A stretch of DNA of 64,000 bases from PALSA-612 sp963776375 (GCA_963776375.1 CAVZMF010000006.1:173475-237474); one strand, 5' to 3'. Numbered from the stretch's first letter, positions 1-9,398 are shown. The notes: generated from the sequence alone by a model not told the origin. Made by a program: numbers and translations.

Positions 1-1
1 C

Positions 2-1837
2 GTGTCGATGCTGGCGCAGCAGGCCGCCTGCTACACGGACACGCTGCTCCCGCAGCTCGCTGCGCACGGCGTTCGCCTCGTCGACTGGGAGGATCTCACG
101 AAGCCGCAGCGTGCCGAGGCATCGAGAGTCTTCGAGACGGAGATCTCGCCGGTCCTCACGCCGCTGAGCCTCGACGCGGCTCACCCATTCCCATACGTCT
201 CGAACCTTTCGACCTCGTGGGCCTTCCGGCTCCACGACCCCGCAGGCGAGTCCGTGCTCGTGCGGGTGAAGGTACCGAGGGAGGTGCCCCAGTGGCTGCG
301 CGTCCGAGCGGACGTGTCGCGCGGCGAGCGGGTCTACGTCACCCTCGCACAGGTGATTGCGGCGAACGCGTGCACGCTGTTCCCGGGCATGGAGATCGAG
401 AGCGCCAGCCTGTTCAGGGTCTGTCGCGACGCCGAAGTGGAGATCGACGACGACGGAGAAAGCAAGCGCGCACTCGTCGAACAGGAGCTGAGACAGCGGA
501 GGTTCGAGCCGGTGGTGCGGCTCGAGATCCAGCCGAACGCCGATCCGGCCATGGTGGCCGAGCTGCAGGCGCGGTTCGCGCTCACTGCGGACGACATCTA
601 CGAGATGCCTGCCCTGCTCGACTATACGACCCTGTTCGAGATCGCCGGGCTCGAGATCGAGCCGCTGCGCGACCCGCTCTGGACGCCGCTCCCGCCGACC
701 GGCCTCGAGGCCGCGGAGGGCGACATCTTCTCCGCCATCCGCTCGGGCGACATCATGCTGCACCAGCCCTACGACAGCTTCTTCGCCGGCGTGGAGCGGT
801 TCATCCGCGAGGCAGCCGACGACCCGCTCACCGTCTCGATCAAGATGACTGTCTATCGCGTCGGAGACGACACGCCGTTCGTGCAGTCGCTGATCCGCGC
901 CGCCGAGGCCGGCAAACAGGTCGCCTGCGTGATCGAGCTGAACGCGCGCTTCGACGAGGCGCGAAACCTGCACTGGTCACGCGAGCTCGAGAAGGTCGGC
1001 GCGCACGTCGTCTTCGGCGTCACCGGCCTGAAGACGCACAGCAAGACCGCGCTCGTCGTTCGTCAGGAGGAGAGCGGGATGCGCTGCTATGCGCACATCG
1101 CGACCGGCAACTACCACATGCGCACGGCGCGGCTGTACGAGGACGTCGGGCTCCTGACCGCGGACCCGGTGATCACTGCCGACGTGGTCACGCTCTTCCA
1201 CTTCCTGACCGGCCGCTCGCGAACGCCGGCGTTCCGGCAACTGCTCGTCGCGCCGATGCACATGCGAACGGAGTTCGAGCGGCTGATCGAGCGCGAGATC
1301 GAGAACCACGAGGCGGGCAGGCCGGCCCGGATCGTCTGCAAGCTGAATCAGCTCGAGGACGCGGAGATCTGCTCCCTGCTCTCGAGGGCGTCGAACGCCG
1401 GATTGCCGGTCGACCTGATCGTCCGCGGGCTCTGCTGCCTCGCACCCGGCGTGCCCGGCGTCACCGAGACCATCCGCATCCGCTCGATCGTCGGCCGTTT
1501 CCTCGAGCACTCGAGAATCTTCCATTTCGCCGCAGGCTCGGACGATCCGCTGGACGGCGATTTCCTGATCGGCTCTGCGGACTGGATGCACCGCAACCTG
1601 TCAGGGCGGGTCGAGGCGGCTGTTCCAATCCTCGATCGGCGCCTGAAGGCGCGGTTGTGGGAGATTCTCGACGTGTGCCTCCGCGACCGCCGGAACGCGT
1701 GGCAGATGGAGCCGGACGGGAGCTACGTCCAGCTGAGGCCGGAGCCCGGTGACCCGACCGGTGCCGAGGGCACGCACGAGACGATGATGCGCCTGGCTCT
1801 CGCCCGGCACGGCTTCGGCCGCAGCTCCGCGGCCTAG
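2..1837 (+). CDS. ppk1: Polyphosphate kinase 1 (5'-truncated)
   Basis: This enzyme reversibly transfers the ATP gamma-phosphate to inorganic polyphosphate. The 611 residues visible cover most of the protein (the family is usually about 690-720 aa), so roughly 80-100 N-terminal residues, including the start of the N domain, lie outside the window. Conserved blocks are SPVLTPLSLDAAHPFP near residue 50, the first catalytic-His region KTHSKTALVV near residue 345, the ATGNYHMRTARLYEDVGL block just after it, and the second His region ADWMHRNLSGRVE near residue 525. The reading frame is open to the window edge, so the GTG at position 2 is not a real start. A cyclase/AAA regulator follows 114 bases downstream on the same strand. 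A PiT-type phosphate transporter elsewhere in the window would supply phosphate, but no physical link is seen. Confidence 0.95.
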   Translation: MSMLAQQAACYTDTLLPQLAAHGVRLVDWEDLTKPQRAEASRVFETEISPVLTPLSLDAAHPFPYVSNLSTSWAFRLHDPAGESVLVRVKVPREVPQWLRVRADVSRGERVYVTLAQVIAANACTLFPGMEIESASLFRVCRDAEVEIDDDGESKRALVEQELRQRRFEPVVRLEIQPNADPAMVAELQARFALTADDIYEMPALLDYTTLFEIAGLEIEPLRDPLWTPLPPTGLEAAEGDIFSAIRSGDIMLHQPYDSFFAGVERFIREAADDPLTVSIKMTVYRVGDDTPFVQSLIRAAEAGKQVACVIELNARFDEARNLHWSRELEKVGAHVVFGVTGLKTHSKTALVVRQEESGMRCYAHIATGNYHMRTARLYEDVGLLTADPVITADVVTLFHFLTGRSRTPAFRQLLVAPMHMRTEFERLIEREIENHEAGRPARIVCKLNQLEDAEICSLLSRASNAGLPVDLIVRGLCCLAPGVPGVTETIRIRSIVGRFLEHSRIFHFAAGSDDPLDGDFLIGSADWMHRNLSGRVEAAVPILDRRLKARLWEILDVCLRDRRNAWQMEPDGSYVQLRPEPGDPTGAEGTHETMMRLALARHGFGRSSAA

Positions 1838-1951
1838 CCGGGCGGGACATCGTCTCGAGCAGCTCCTGAAGCGAGTTGCCTCGAGATCGAAGGTCGGCCC
1901 TGGCTGTTCGTGATCCCGCATACTTGAGGCGTCGAACGGAAGCTCGCAACC

Positions 1952-4828
1952 GTGCTTTTCGTCGACCTGGTGGGCTCGACGGCGCTCGTCGCTGCGTCCG
2001 ATCCCGAGGTCGCCCGGCGCCGGGTGACGCGGTTCTTCGAGCTCGTCGCGAGCGTGATCGCGATCCACGGCGGCACCGTCGAGAAGTCCGACGGCGACGG
2101 GGTGAAGGCGGTGTTCGGCGTCCCCCGAGTGCACGAAGACGACGCAGAGCGAGCGCTGCGGGCTGCGCTCGAGATCCGTGACCAGGTCCCCGAGCTGGGG
2201 GTCGAGTGTCGAATCGGCGTCGAGGCGGGCGAGGTCGTGTCAGAGGACTCGGAGTGGATGTTCGCGACCGGGCGGGCCGTCAACGTGGCGGCGCGGCTCC
2301 AGGAGGTCGCGGAACCGAACGAGATCCTTGTCGGAGCAGGGGCCCAGCGCCTGGCCGCACGGGCCGTCGAGCTCGAGTTGGCCGGCATGCGCAGCGTCCT
2401 CGAGTTCCGACACATCCCGATCTGGCGCGCGCTCTTCGCGTCCGAGCGGCGCGGCCGCCCGCTCGGTGCCCTCGCAGTGCCGCTCGTGGGACGCGACGCG
2501 GAACTCGCGCTGCTTCGGAACACGTTCGAGCGAACCGTGCGCGATCGCCGCGCGCATCTGGTCACGATCTACGGTGAGCCGGGCGTAGGCAAGAGCCGCC
2601 TGGTGCGCGACTTCGTCGCCGGGCTCGAGCGCGCGACGGTGCTCACCGGCCGCTGCCTGCCGTACGGCCAGGGAGTGACGTACTGGCCGCTGGCCGAGAT
2701 GGTCAAGACATCGGCGGGCATCTCGGACGACGATCCGGCGGAAAACGCCAGGGAGAAGCTGGTGGCGTTCTGCGAGGACGAGGCGGTCGCCGACCTTCTC
2801 GCGCTCGCAGCCGGCCTTCTCGAAGTGGTCGAGACCGACCGTAGCCAGCAAGAGATCGCCTGGGCGGCGCGCGAATGGGCCGAGCAGCTGGCCGAGGCGC
2901 AGCCACTCATCCTGCGTTTCGAAGACATCCACTGGGCCGAGGAGCCGCTCGCCCGCCTGATCGAGCACCTCGCGGGCTGGGTGCGCGCCGCTCCTCTCCT
3001 CATTCTCTGTCTGGCCCGCCCCGAGCTGCTCGAGGCCTATCCCGGATGGGGTGCGGGGAGGACACGCGGGGGGACGATCGAGCTCGGTGGGCTCGCGCGG
3101 GAGGACGCCGAGACCCTCGTCGACGTCCTGCTCGCCGATCTCGGGCTCTCATCCGACCTGCGCGCGAACGTCCTCGACAAGGCGGAGGGCAATCCGCTGT
3201 TCGTCGAGGAGACCGTCCGCATGCTCGCCGAGGGCGCGGACGGCCTGGCCCCGATCCCCGACACGGTCCAGGCGCTGATCGCGGCGCGCATCGACGGGCT
3301 TCCCCGGCCGGCGAAGCTCGCCCTTCAGCGGGCCGGCGTGGTCGGCCGCGTCTTCTGGCGCGGTGCCCTGGCCTCGCTCTCCGCCTCGGGCGACAACGTG
3401 GACGCGGCGCTCGAGGAGCTCCTGAGGCGCGACTTCGTCCTGCGCGAGCCGCATTCCTCGATCAGTGGGGAGGAGGCGTTTCGCTTCAAGCACATCCTGA
3501 TCCGCGAGATCGCCTACGCGGGGCTGGCGAAGTCGGCCCGGGCCGAGTTCCACGGCGCCTTTGCGGCCTGGCTGTACGGGACAGGTGCCGAGGACCTGGT
3601 CGAGATTCGCGCGTATCACCTCGACCAGGCCGTGACGCTGCTGGTCGAGATCGACGGCGCGGCACCCGCGGAGCTCGTGAGCGAGGCGGCCTCGGCGCTC
3701 GCGGCCGCCGGCAAGCGGGCGCTGGCCCGGGAGGCGAACCGCTCCGGCCGGCAGCTGCTCTTGCGCGCGGTCGAGCTCGAGCCGACGCTCGAGCGGCGGT
3801 ACCAGGCGGCGCGGGCGGCGTGGCGGCTGACCGACATTCCGACCGTCGCCGTGGAGATGGATCGGGTCCGCGCCGACGCCCACGAGGTGGGCAACCGTTG
3901 GATCGAGGGTCGCGCGCTCATGGCGCTCGGTGAGGTCATCGCGTTTCGCGACTCGGACACGCCGGCCTCGCAGCGGCTGCTCGAGGAGGGGCTCGCGCTT
4001 CTCCAGCCCGACGACTTCATCGGGCGCTTCGAGGCCCTCAGGCAGCTGTCCACGCTCGCCCGCTGGGTCGGCGATCACGAAGGCTCGGGCCGGTTCGCGG
4101 AGCAGGCGCTCGTCGCCGCCCGCGCGACCGGCCGCAAGGATCTGGTGAGCTGGGCTGCGAATTCGCTGGCGAGCGCCCTGGTCTGGTCGGCCGAGCTCGA
4201 CCCTGCCGAGAAGCTCGCGACCGACGCGCGGCGACTGGCCGAGGAGAGCGGCGGCATCGTCGCGGGCGGCCAGGCGCTGCACGTACTCGCGCACATCGCG
4301 GAGCTTCGCGACGACCGCGACCGGGCCGTCCGTCTCTACGAGGAGGCGATGGCGCTGTTCGAGGAGTCCGGTGCCGCGCTCGAGCAGGGCCGCAACCTCA
4401 ACCACCTCTCCGAGCTCGTCATGCAGCGTGGCGACGACGACCGTGCGGAGCAGCTCGCCCGCGAGGCCGTCCGGCTGCTCGAGCCTCTCGGCGACCGGGG
4501 CTACCTGTGCGAGAGCCAGCGCATCCTCGCCGAGATCCTCATCCACCAGGGCAAGCTCGAGGAGGCCGAGCGCTACGCCTTGGCCGCCGTCGAGACCGTC
4601 GGGCCCAACGATGCCACATCGCTTCCCACGACCCGAATGGCACTCGGGCTCGTGAGGGCAGCGCAGCGCCGGGACGACGAGGCCGAGGCGCTCCTGCGCT
4701 CGGCGGCCGACCAGGCCGCGGGCAAGGCTCCCAGCTGGATCCACGAGCTCGTCGTGGCTCATCTCGCCCAGTTCCTCGAGATCCGGGGCAGGGGTGACGA
4801 GGCAGCGGAGCTCGCGGCCGCGTCCTGA
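1952..4828 (+). CDS. Class III nucleotide cyclase-AAA ATPase-TPR regulator
   Basis: This is a cytoplasmic signalling protein of 958 aa. Residues 1-160 form a class III cyclase homology domain, with the metal-binding aspartates apparently intact (LFVDLVGST and KSDGDGVKAVFG) and the GRAVNVAARL block present. A linker leads to an AAA/NB-ARC-like ATPase with Walker A GEPGVGKSRL near residue 212 and a Walker B-like FEDIHWAEEP near 325. The C-terminal 400 residues are helical TPR-type repeats. The GTG at 1952 is the first possible start after an in-frame TGA, yet the seven codons between them encode GVERKLAT, of which ERKLAT resembles the usual family N-terminus. The start may therefore be wrong or the N-terminus shortened. 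Family members act as ATP-dependent switches, but the ligand and target are unknown. A small hairpin follows the stop. Confidence 0.85.
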   Translation: MLFVDLVGSTALVAASDPEVARRRVTRFFELVASVIAIHGGTVEKSDGDGVKAVFGVPRVHEDDAERALRAALEIRDQVPELGVECRIGVEAGEVVSEDSEWMFATGRAVNVAARLQEVAEPNEILVGAGAQRLAARAVELELAGMRSVLEFRHIPIWRALFASERRGRPLGALAVPLVGRDAELALLRNTFERTVRDRRAHLVTIYGEPGVGKSRLVRDFVAGLERATVLTGRCLPYGQGVTYWPLAEMVKTSAGISDDDPAENAREKLVAFCEDEAVADLLALAAGLLEVVETDRSQQEIAWAAREWAEQLAEAQPLILRFEDIHWAEEPLARLIEHLAGWVRAAPLLILCLARPELLEAYPGWGAGRTRGGTIELGGLAREDAETLVDVLLADLGLSSDLRANVLDKAEGNPLFVEETVRMLAEGADGLAPIPDTVQALIAARIDGLPRPAKLALQRAGVVGRVFWRGALASLSASGDNVDAALEELLRRDFVLREPHSSISGEEAFRFKHILIREIAYAGLAKSARAEFHGAFAAWLYGTGAEDLVEIRAYHLDQAVTLLVEIDGAAPAELVSEAASALAAAGKRALAREANRSGRQLLLRAVELEPTLERRYQAARAAWRLTDIPTVAVEMDRVRADAHEVGNRWIEGRALMALGEVIAFRDSDTPASQRLLEEGLALLQPDDFIGRFEALRQLSTLARWVGDHEGSGRFAEQALVAARATGRKDLVSWAANSLASALVWSAELDPAEKLATDARRLAEESGGIVAGGQALHVLAHIAELRDDRDRAVRLYEEAMALFEESGAALEQGRNLNHLSELVMQRGDDDRAEQLAREAVRLLEPLGDRGYLCESQRILAEILIHQGKLEEAERYALAAVETVGPNDATSLPTTRMALGLVRAAQRRDDEAEALLRSAADQAAGKAPSWIHELVVAHLAQFLEIRGRGDEAAELAAAS

Positions 4829-4881
4829 GCGCCCAGATCGGGTTCCCGCCAGCCGCGCTTCACCTGGTTCAACCAAGCTCC

Positions 4882-4900
4882 AGGCGCCGATCAAGCGCCT
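4882..4900 (+). terminator. Hairpin after cyclase gene
   Basis: AGGCGC and GCGCCT form a perfect 6-bp stem around a 7-nt loop, about 55 bases after the stop of the cyclase gene. No T-run follows, so this is at best a weak intrinsic or Rho-assisted terminator. Confidence 0.35.
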
Positions 4901-4964
4901 CTACAGCTACGCCGACGGCGGCCACGCGACCGCATTCGAGCACTTCCAGGACTTCCATGCAGAC

Positions 4965-4993
4965 GCGGAGGCCGCCACGAGGGCGGCCTCCGC
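4965..4993. terminator. 12-bp perfect inverted repeat between convergent genes
   Basis: GCGGAGGCCGCC at 4965-4976 and GGCGGCCTCCGC at 4982-4993 are perfectly complementary around a 5-nt loop. The repeat lies between the end of the plus-strand cyclase gene and the end of the minus-strand GYD gene (stop at 5019). That placement fits a bidirectional terminator. No U-tract is present on either side. Confidence 0.6.
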
Positions 4994-5018
4994 GATTCCC
5001 TGGAAGAGCGACTCGGCG

Positions 5019-5303
5019 CTAGACGAGCGCCTTCATGAACAGCTTGATGTCCTCTGCCGGGAACGTCTCGGTCTCGAACACCTCGAGTTTCGCGATCTTG
5101 CCGAGGACGCGGAACGCGGCCTCGAGATCGGGATACTCGAAGATGGCGAGGTACTCCCACGGACCCATGACCGCCAGGAACCGCTCGACACTACCGCCCT
5201 CGCCCTCGACGATCTTGTGGATCTTGTCGAAGTACTCGGGGGTCTTCTCGAGGTGCTCCCGGGCGACCGGCGTCAACCGGAAGAGCCCGACATAGGTGAA
5301 CAT
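5019..5303 (-). CDS. GYD-domain protein
   Basis: This is a 94-residue protein of the GYD family, small single-domain dimeric alpha-beta-barrel-like proteins of unknown function. The N-terminus MFTYVGLFRLT and the central block MGPWEYLAIFEYPDLEAAFR show the family pattern of two beta-alpha-beta units. The start is the ATG at 5303, preceded by GGAGG at a spacing of six bases. An upstream in-frame ATG at 5372 has no such site and would add 23 residues with no family resemblance. The gene is convergent with the cyclase gene, separated by the hairpin at 4965-4993. No partner gene is visible. Confidence 0.8.
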   Translation of the reverse strand: MFTYVGLFRLTPVAREHLEKTPEYFDKIHKIVEGEGGSVERFLAVMGPWEYLAIFEYPDLEAAFRVLGKIAKLEVFETETFPAEDIKLFMKALV

Positions 5304-5407
5304 ACACACCTCCAACATTGGGGGCATCGCGTAGAGCCCCACGAAGACGAGTCTCTCACCGATCGCGCCCATTTGTATACGCGAGTTCCCTGATCAACGC
5401 ATTCGAC

Positions 5408-5656
5408 ATGACTGCTACAGCTCCCGTATTGGCCATCATCGGCACGATCGAACGAGGACGAGGACTCGGTGCAGTCCGCATGGTCGGCCCCCAACTCGTC
5501 CGCCTTCAGGAGTTACTCGGCTTCCCGGCGGTCGCGTTCCAGGCAGACGAGCCCGGCTATCCAGCCGACCAGCTCGAGCTGATCGCGGAGGTCCGTCTCC
5601 GCGATGAGCTGCACCTTGTCGACGGCGACCCGATCAGCTTCGCGATCACCCCCTGA
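5408..5656 (+). CDS. Possible small hypothetical protein
   Basis: This is an 82-residue reading frame starting ATG ACT GCT, divergent from the GYD gene. It has a plausible amino-acid mix, with an IIGTIERGRGLGAVRMVG segment and an acidic C-terminal half, but no motif I recognise and no convincing ribosome binding site. It may be a remnant or non-coding. The 105 bases between it and the GYD start must hold the divergent promoters. Confidence 0.25.
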   Translation: MTATAPVLAIIGTIERGRGLGAVRMVGPQLVRLQELLGFPAVAFQADEPGYPADQLELIAEVRLRDELHLVDGDPISFAITP

Positions 5657-5747
5657 TGAGCGCTACGAGGCGAGCGGCAAGCGGCTGCGGAGGTGTGCCG
5701 TCCCTCTCGTTCGGCTGCACTCCGGAGACGGTGTAAGACTTCCGGGC

Positions 5748-7190
5748 GTGGGCGGGGTGGCCGGCGGCGACGGGTTGCATGAGGTCGAGGTTCAGGCGCT
5801 CGACGCAGCGCGGCTGGAGCCGCTGATCGGGCCGGCGCGCATGGCCCGTTTCGAGGCGGTGGCCGAGTCGACCCGTTCGGCGCTCGAGGGGCGAACGGTG
5901 TTCAACGTGAGCTCCACCGCGAACGGCGGCGGCGTGGCCGAGATGCTCCAGACGCTCCTCGCCTATGTCCTCGGTGCAGGGATCGCGGCGCGGTGGATGG
6001 TGATCCGGGGCGATCCGGTGTTCTTCGCCGTCACGAAGCGGATCCACAACGGCCTCTACGGCTCACCGGGCGACGGCGGCCCGCTCGGGCCTGCAGAGCG
6101 GCGGGTCTATGAGCAGGTGCAGCGGGCGAACGCCGCCGAGTTGCTCGCGCTCGTCCGGCCCGGCGACATCGTCATGATCCACGATCCGCAGCCTGCCGGT
6201 CTTACGGCGGCTGTGCGCGACGCCGGAGCCCTGGTGGTCTGGCGTTGCCATGTCGGCCGGGACAAACCGAATCAGTGGACAGAGCGATCGTGGGGCTTTC
6301 TCCGTCCCTATCTCGAGCAGGTAGACGCCGTCATCGTCTCGCGGGCGGGGTTTGCGCCCCCGTTCGCCGACCCGGAGCGAACCTTTGCCATCGCCCCGTC
6401 GATCGACCCCTTCTCGGCGAAGAACGAGCCGATGTCGCGTCGAAACGCCCGTGTCGTCCTCGGCTACGTGGGCTTGCTCGACGGCGACGGCGCGGCGCCA
6501 GCCGTGCCGTTCACGCGTCGTAACGGATCGACCGGCCGAATCAACAGCCGCGCCGATCTGCTCGAGACGGGACCGGCGGCTCCTTCGGAGGCGCCGCTTG
6601 TCGTGCAGGTTTCCCGCTGGGACCGGATGAAGGACATGGAAGGCGTGATGCGCGGTTTCGCGGAGCACGTCGATCCCTCTCTCGGTGCACATCTCGTCCT
6701 CTGTGGGCCGGAGGTGACGGGCGTCTCAGACGATCCGGAGGGAGCCGAGGTGCTGCAGGAATGCATCGACGCCTGGCGCACGCTTCCGCACGCCGCCCAG
6801 AATCGCGTCCATCTCGCCTGCGTCCCGATGACCGACGCGGACGAGAACGCGGCGATCGTCAACGCCTTGCAGCGCCACGCGTCGATCGTGGTACAGAAGA
6901 GCCTCGCGGAGGGATTCGGGCTCACCGTCGCAGAGGCCATGTGGAAGGCGCGACCCGTGATCGCCTCGGCGGTCGGGGGAATCGTTGACCAGATTCCGGA
7001 CGGCGACTACGGAGTGCTGCTCGACGACCCTAACGATCTCGTCTCCCTTGCAGCCGCCACCGAGCACCTGCTGCGCTTGCCGGAGGAAGCTGCACGGATC
7101 GGCGCCAACGCACGCGCCCGCGTCACCGAAGAGTTCATCGGCGACCGCCACCTCGAACAGTACGCGCAGGTGTTCCAGCACCTCCTCTGA
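5748..7190 (+). CDS. treT: Trehalose synthase-type GT4 glycosyltransferase (TreT-like)
   Basis: TreT enzymes couple NDP-glucose and glucose to form trehalose (reversibly in some species). The protein shows the TreT N-terminal signature NVSSTANGGGVAEMLQTLL followed by FFAVTKRIHNGLYG, a central RCHVGRDKP block, and the retaining GT4 C-terminal motif EGFGLTVAEAMWKARPVIAS with its E-x7-E pair. From GTG 5748 it is 480 aa, close to family length. In-frame GTG 5757, TTG 5775 and a longer start at 5604 are alternatives, and none has a strong ribosome site. The stop lies in a copy of a dispersed repeat (7181-7253). Trehalose would serve as a compatible solute. Another disaccharide synthase or phosphorylase of the same clan cannot be excluded. 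Confidence 0.8.
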   Translation: MGGVAGGDGLHEVEVQALDAARLEPLIGPARMARFEAVAESTRSALEGRTVFNVSSTANGGGVAEMLQTLLAYVLGAGIAARWMVIRGDPVFFAVTKRIHNGLYGSPGDGGPLGPAERRVYEQVQRANAAELLALVRPGDIVMIHDPQPAGLTAAVRDAGALVVWRCHVGRDKPNQWTERSWGFLRPYLEQVDAVIVSRAGFAPPFADPERTFAIAPSIDPFSAKNEPMSRRNARVVLGYVGLLDGDGAAPAVPFTRRNGSTGRINSRADLLETGPAAPSEAPLVVQVSRWDRMKDMEGVMRGFAEHVDPSLGAHLVLCGPEVTGVSDDPEGAEVLQECIDAWRTLPHAAQNRVHLACVPMTDADENAAIVNALQRHASIVVQKSLAEGFGLTVAEAMWKARPVIASAVGGIVDQIPDGDYGVLLDDPNDLVSLAAATEHLLRLPEEAARIGANARARVTEEFIGDRHLEQYAQVFQHLL

Positions 7191-7253
7191 CCGCCCTTGT
7201 GGCCCGTCCGGACGAGCAGGAAGGCCCGAGCCACCCGCCCACGAACGCGAGAC
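7181..7253 (+). repeat. Dispersed repeat copy A with terminator-like palindrome
   Basis: This stretch, including the treT stop codon, aligns at roughly 80 percent identity with 56052-56118 (about 70 bases). The shared core runs CCTTGTGGC, TCCGGACGAGC, AAGG, CGAGCC and ends near CGAACGCGA. The core at 7195-7224 folds around the perfect palindrome CGTCCGGACG with CCTT/AAGG outer arms, so it could terminate treT transcription. I aligned it by eye. Confidence 0.55.
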
Positions 7254-7315
7254 CGCGCGGTGCTTCAGCCTCATGGCCGATCCTGGGATCCTCCGCCGAG
7301 CCGAGCACGTCCCGG

Positions 7316-9394
7316 TTACGCGGTGGCTGCGAGCCGGGAAGCGGCGGGTCTGAGACCCAGCGCCTCGGCTGCGTCACGGAAGATGTCGCGGCCCGGTAGC
7401 GCATACGAGGCGTCGAAATCGACGGCGCCGTTGAGCTCGATCACCGTGTAGCCCCTGCCGGTCGGGAGGAGGTCGATTCCGACCAGGTCGGCGCCGATCG
7501 CGCCTGCGGCGGCGACCGCGAGCGCGCAGGCGGCCGTGTCTGGTCGAGCTGGGCGGCGGGTACCGCCGAGGCTGGCATTCGTCCGCCATTCGCCGGGGGC
7601 GGCGATGCGGCAGGTGGCGCCGATCACCGTGCCGGCGGCGACGACGAGCCGGAGGTCGTGCCCCACGGGTGGGACCAGCTCCTGGACGAGCGCGCCGTGC
7701 CGCTGGAACCAGGGCTTGACGTCGATTCCTTCCAGGCAGTGGTGGAGCTCTTCCTTCGTGTCGCACTTGAGGATGTCGACGCCCCAACTGCCGTGGCGCG
7801 GCTTGACCACCAGCGGTGGCTCGATGTGAGACTCACCGCCCTGCCGGAGATGCTCGGTGCGCGGATGCGGGAGCCCCGCCCGGGCGAGCAAGCGGGCAGT
7901 GAGCAGCTTGTCGTGCGCGGCGGCGAGTGCCGAGGCAGGGTTGAGGACACGGAACCCGCGCCGCTCGAGCCAGAGCAACTCGAGGAGCCCGGGCTCGACG
8001 CCGTCGACGGTCGGGAGGATGTCGAGCCGGCCGAGCACGACGTCGCCCGGCTCGAGCCAGTCGCCGATCTCGCCGTTCGCGACGAGCGCAGCCTCGATGC
8101 CGAGCGCCTGCCAGGCGGCAGGGATCTCGACGTTGGTGTTGCTCGCTGCGGTGCCGCGAACGGCAACTCGCGTGGTCGCCGGAGCCATGAGCCTGGCGTG
8201 TGCTCTGTGTGATCGACGGCGCGCTAGTTGCGGCCGATTGGGTGGTTCCAGCAGCAGCAGGGCCAGGAGCGCTGACCGCTCGGGAAGGCGGGTCGTGTCG
8301 ACTCGCTCGTCGGAGGCATGCGAGCCTTCGCCGATCGGGCCGAGTCCGTCGAGTGTGGCCGTGTACAGGCTCGTCGTGTTCGCGTCCGAGCCGCCACCGA
8401 CGAGACCCGCGTCTTCGAGGGACAGGCCCAGCTGGCTGCCGAGCCGCTTGGCCGCCCCGAGCAGAGTCCGGTTCCGCGGAAGCGGTTCCATCGGCGGCCG
8501 GCCGAAGCCTCCTTCGACCTCGATCGTGGCACCCTCGAGGACGGGCCGCAGGTCTCTGATCGCCCGCTCCAGCCGGTGAGCGGCGGCCGCGGTGGGTGCG
8601 CGCACGTCGACGATCGCGCTCGCCGCGGGCGCGACGACGTTGGGACGGAGTCCCCCGTCGATCGTGCCGACGTTGACCGTGACTCCCTGCGCCGGGTCGT
8701 TGAGCGCGAACAGTCGCTGGACCTGATGGGAGAGCTCGAGGATCGCGCTGATCCCGTGCTCGAAGTCGGCGCCGGCGTGCGAGCTTCGGCCATGCACCGT
8801 GACGGTGAAGCGGCCCAGACCCTTGCGGGCGATCTTGAGCTTTCCGTCCGCGCCCTCGCCGGACTCGAGGACCAACGCCCGCTCGGCTCCCTGGGCGAGG
8901 AGGCGAATGAGGCGGGTCGAGTCGACGCTGCCGATCTCCTCGTCCGTGTTCACGAACACGACCGGCGTCACCGCCGGTCGCAGCTCGAGTTCGTGCAGCG
9001 CCCGGAGCGCGAACACGATCTCGACCAGGCCGCCTTTCATGTCGGCCACGCCCGGGCCGAACAACAGCGCGCCCTCCGCGTGAAGGGGCATCTCGGCAAT
9101 CGTCCCGATCGGCCAGACCGTGTCCATGTGACCGATCAGGAGCTGACGCGGACAGCCGCGGGGCCGTTGCTTCGGCCGCGCGTAGAGATGATCTCCGACC
9201 CGGACGCCACGGACGGGCCGAACCAGATAGTCGATCCGCTCGAGCTCGCCGGCGAGGACGTCGAACGGCCCGCGCTGGCTCTCGGGATCGAGCGACGGCG
9301 ACTCGGCGCCTGCGAGTCGCTCCAGCAACTCGACCAGCTCCAGGTGGTGCCCGCGCATCCAGCGGAGAATCGGTTGCGAGGCAGCCGTCGCCAT
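7316..9394 (-). CDS. M20 peptidase fused to RimK-like ATP-grasp ligase
   Basis: This is one open frame of 692 codons with two catalytic halves. Residues 1-390 are an M20 (carboxypeptidase G2-like) zinc peptidase: GHMDTVWPIG and GPGVADMKGG supply metal ligands, VNTDEEIGS holds the catalytic/bridging Glu pair, and GEGSHASDERVDTT ends the domain. Residues 410-692 are a RimK/LysX-type ATP-grasp ligase with LVVKPRHGSWGVDILK, ALVQELVPPVGHDLRLVVA, EWRTNASLGG and the metal-binding IELNGAVDFD. The first half would hydrolyse an amide bond and the second would form one. The ATG at 9394 lies four bases after the flavin reductase stop, implying coupling. The Arg/His-rich joint near residue 400, followed by an internal Met, leaves open that these are two genes joined by an indel. 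Confidence 0.75.
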   Translation of the reverse strand: MATAASQPILRWMRGHHLELVELLERLAGAESPSLDPESQRGPFDVLAGELERIDYLVRPVRGVRVGDHLYARPKQRPRGCPRQLLIGHMDTVWPIGTIAEMPLHAEGALLFGPGVADMKGGLVEIVFALRALHELELRPAVTPVVFVNTDEEIGSVDSTRLIRLLAQGAERALVLESGEGADGKLKIARKGLGRFTVTVHGRSSHAGADFEHGISAILELSHQVQRLFALNDPAQGVTVNVGTIDGGLRPNVVAPAASAIVDVRAPTAAAAHRLERAIRDLRPVLEGATIEVEGGFGRPPMEPLPRNRTLLGAAKRLGSQLGLSLEDAGLVGGGSDANTTSLYTATLDGLGPIGEGSHASDERVDTTRLPERSALLALLLLEPPNRPQLARRRSHRAHARLMAPATTRVAVRGTAASNTNVEIPAAWQALGIEAALVANGEIGDWLEPGDVVLGRLDILPTVDGVEPGLLELLWLERRGFRVLNPASALAAAHDKLLTARLLARAGLPHPRTEHLRQGGESHIEPPLVVKPRHGSWGVDILKCDTKEELHHCLEGIDVKPWFQRHGALVQELVPPVGHDLRLVVAAGTVIGATCRIAAPGEWRTNASLGGTRRPARPDTAACALAVAAAGAIGADLVGIDLLPTGRGYTVIELNGAVDFDASYALPGRDIFRDAAEALGLRPAASRLAATA

Positions 9395-9398
9395 CGTG

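Noticed and set aside
3149..4894. Long antisense open frame of 581 codons opposite the cyclase gene
   Set aside because: It is the mirror of a real high-GC gene with codon-position bias. It has no motif, and its composition is Arg/Leu/Gly-rich as in other shadows.
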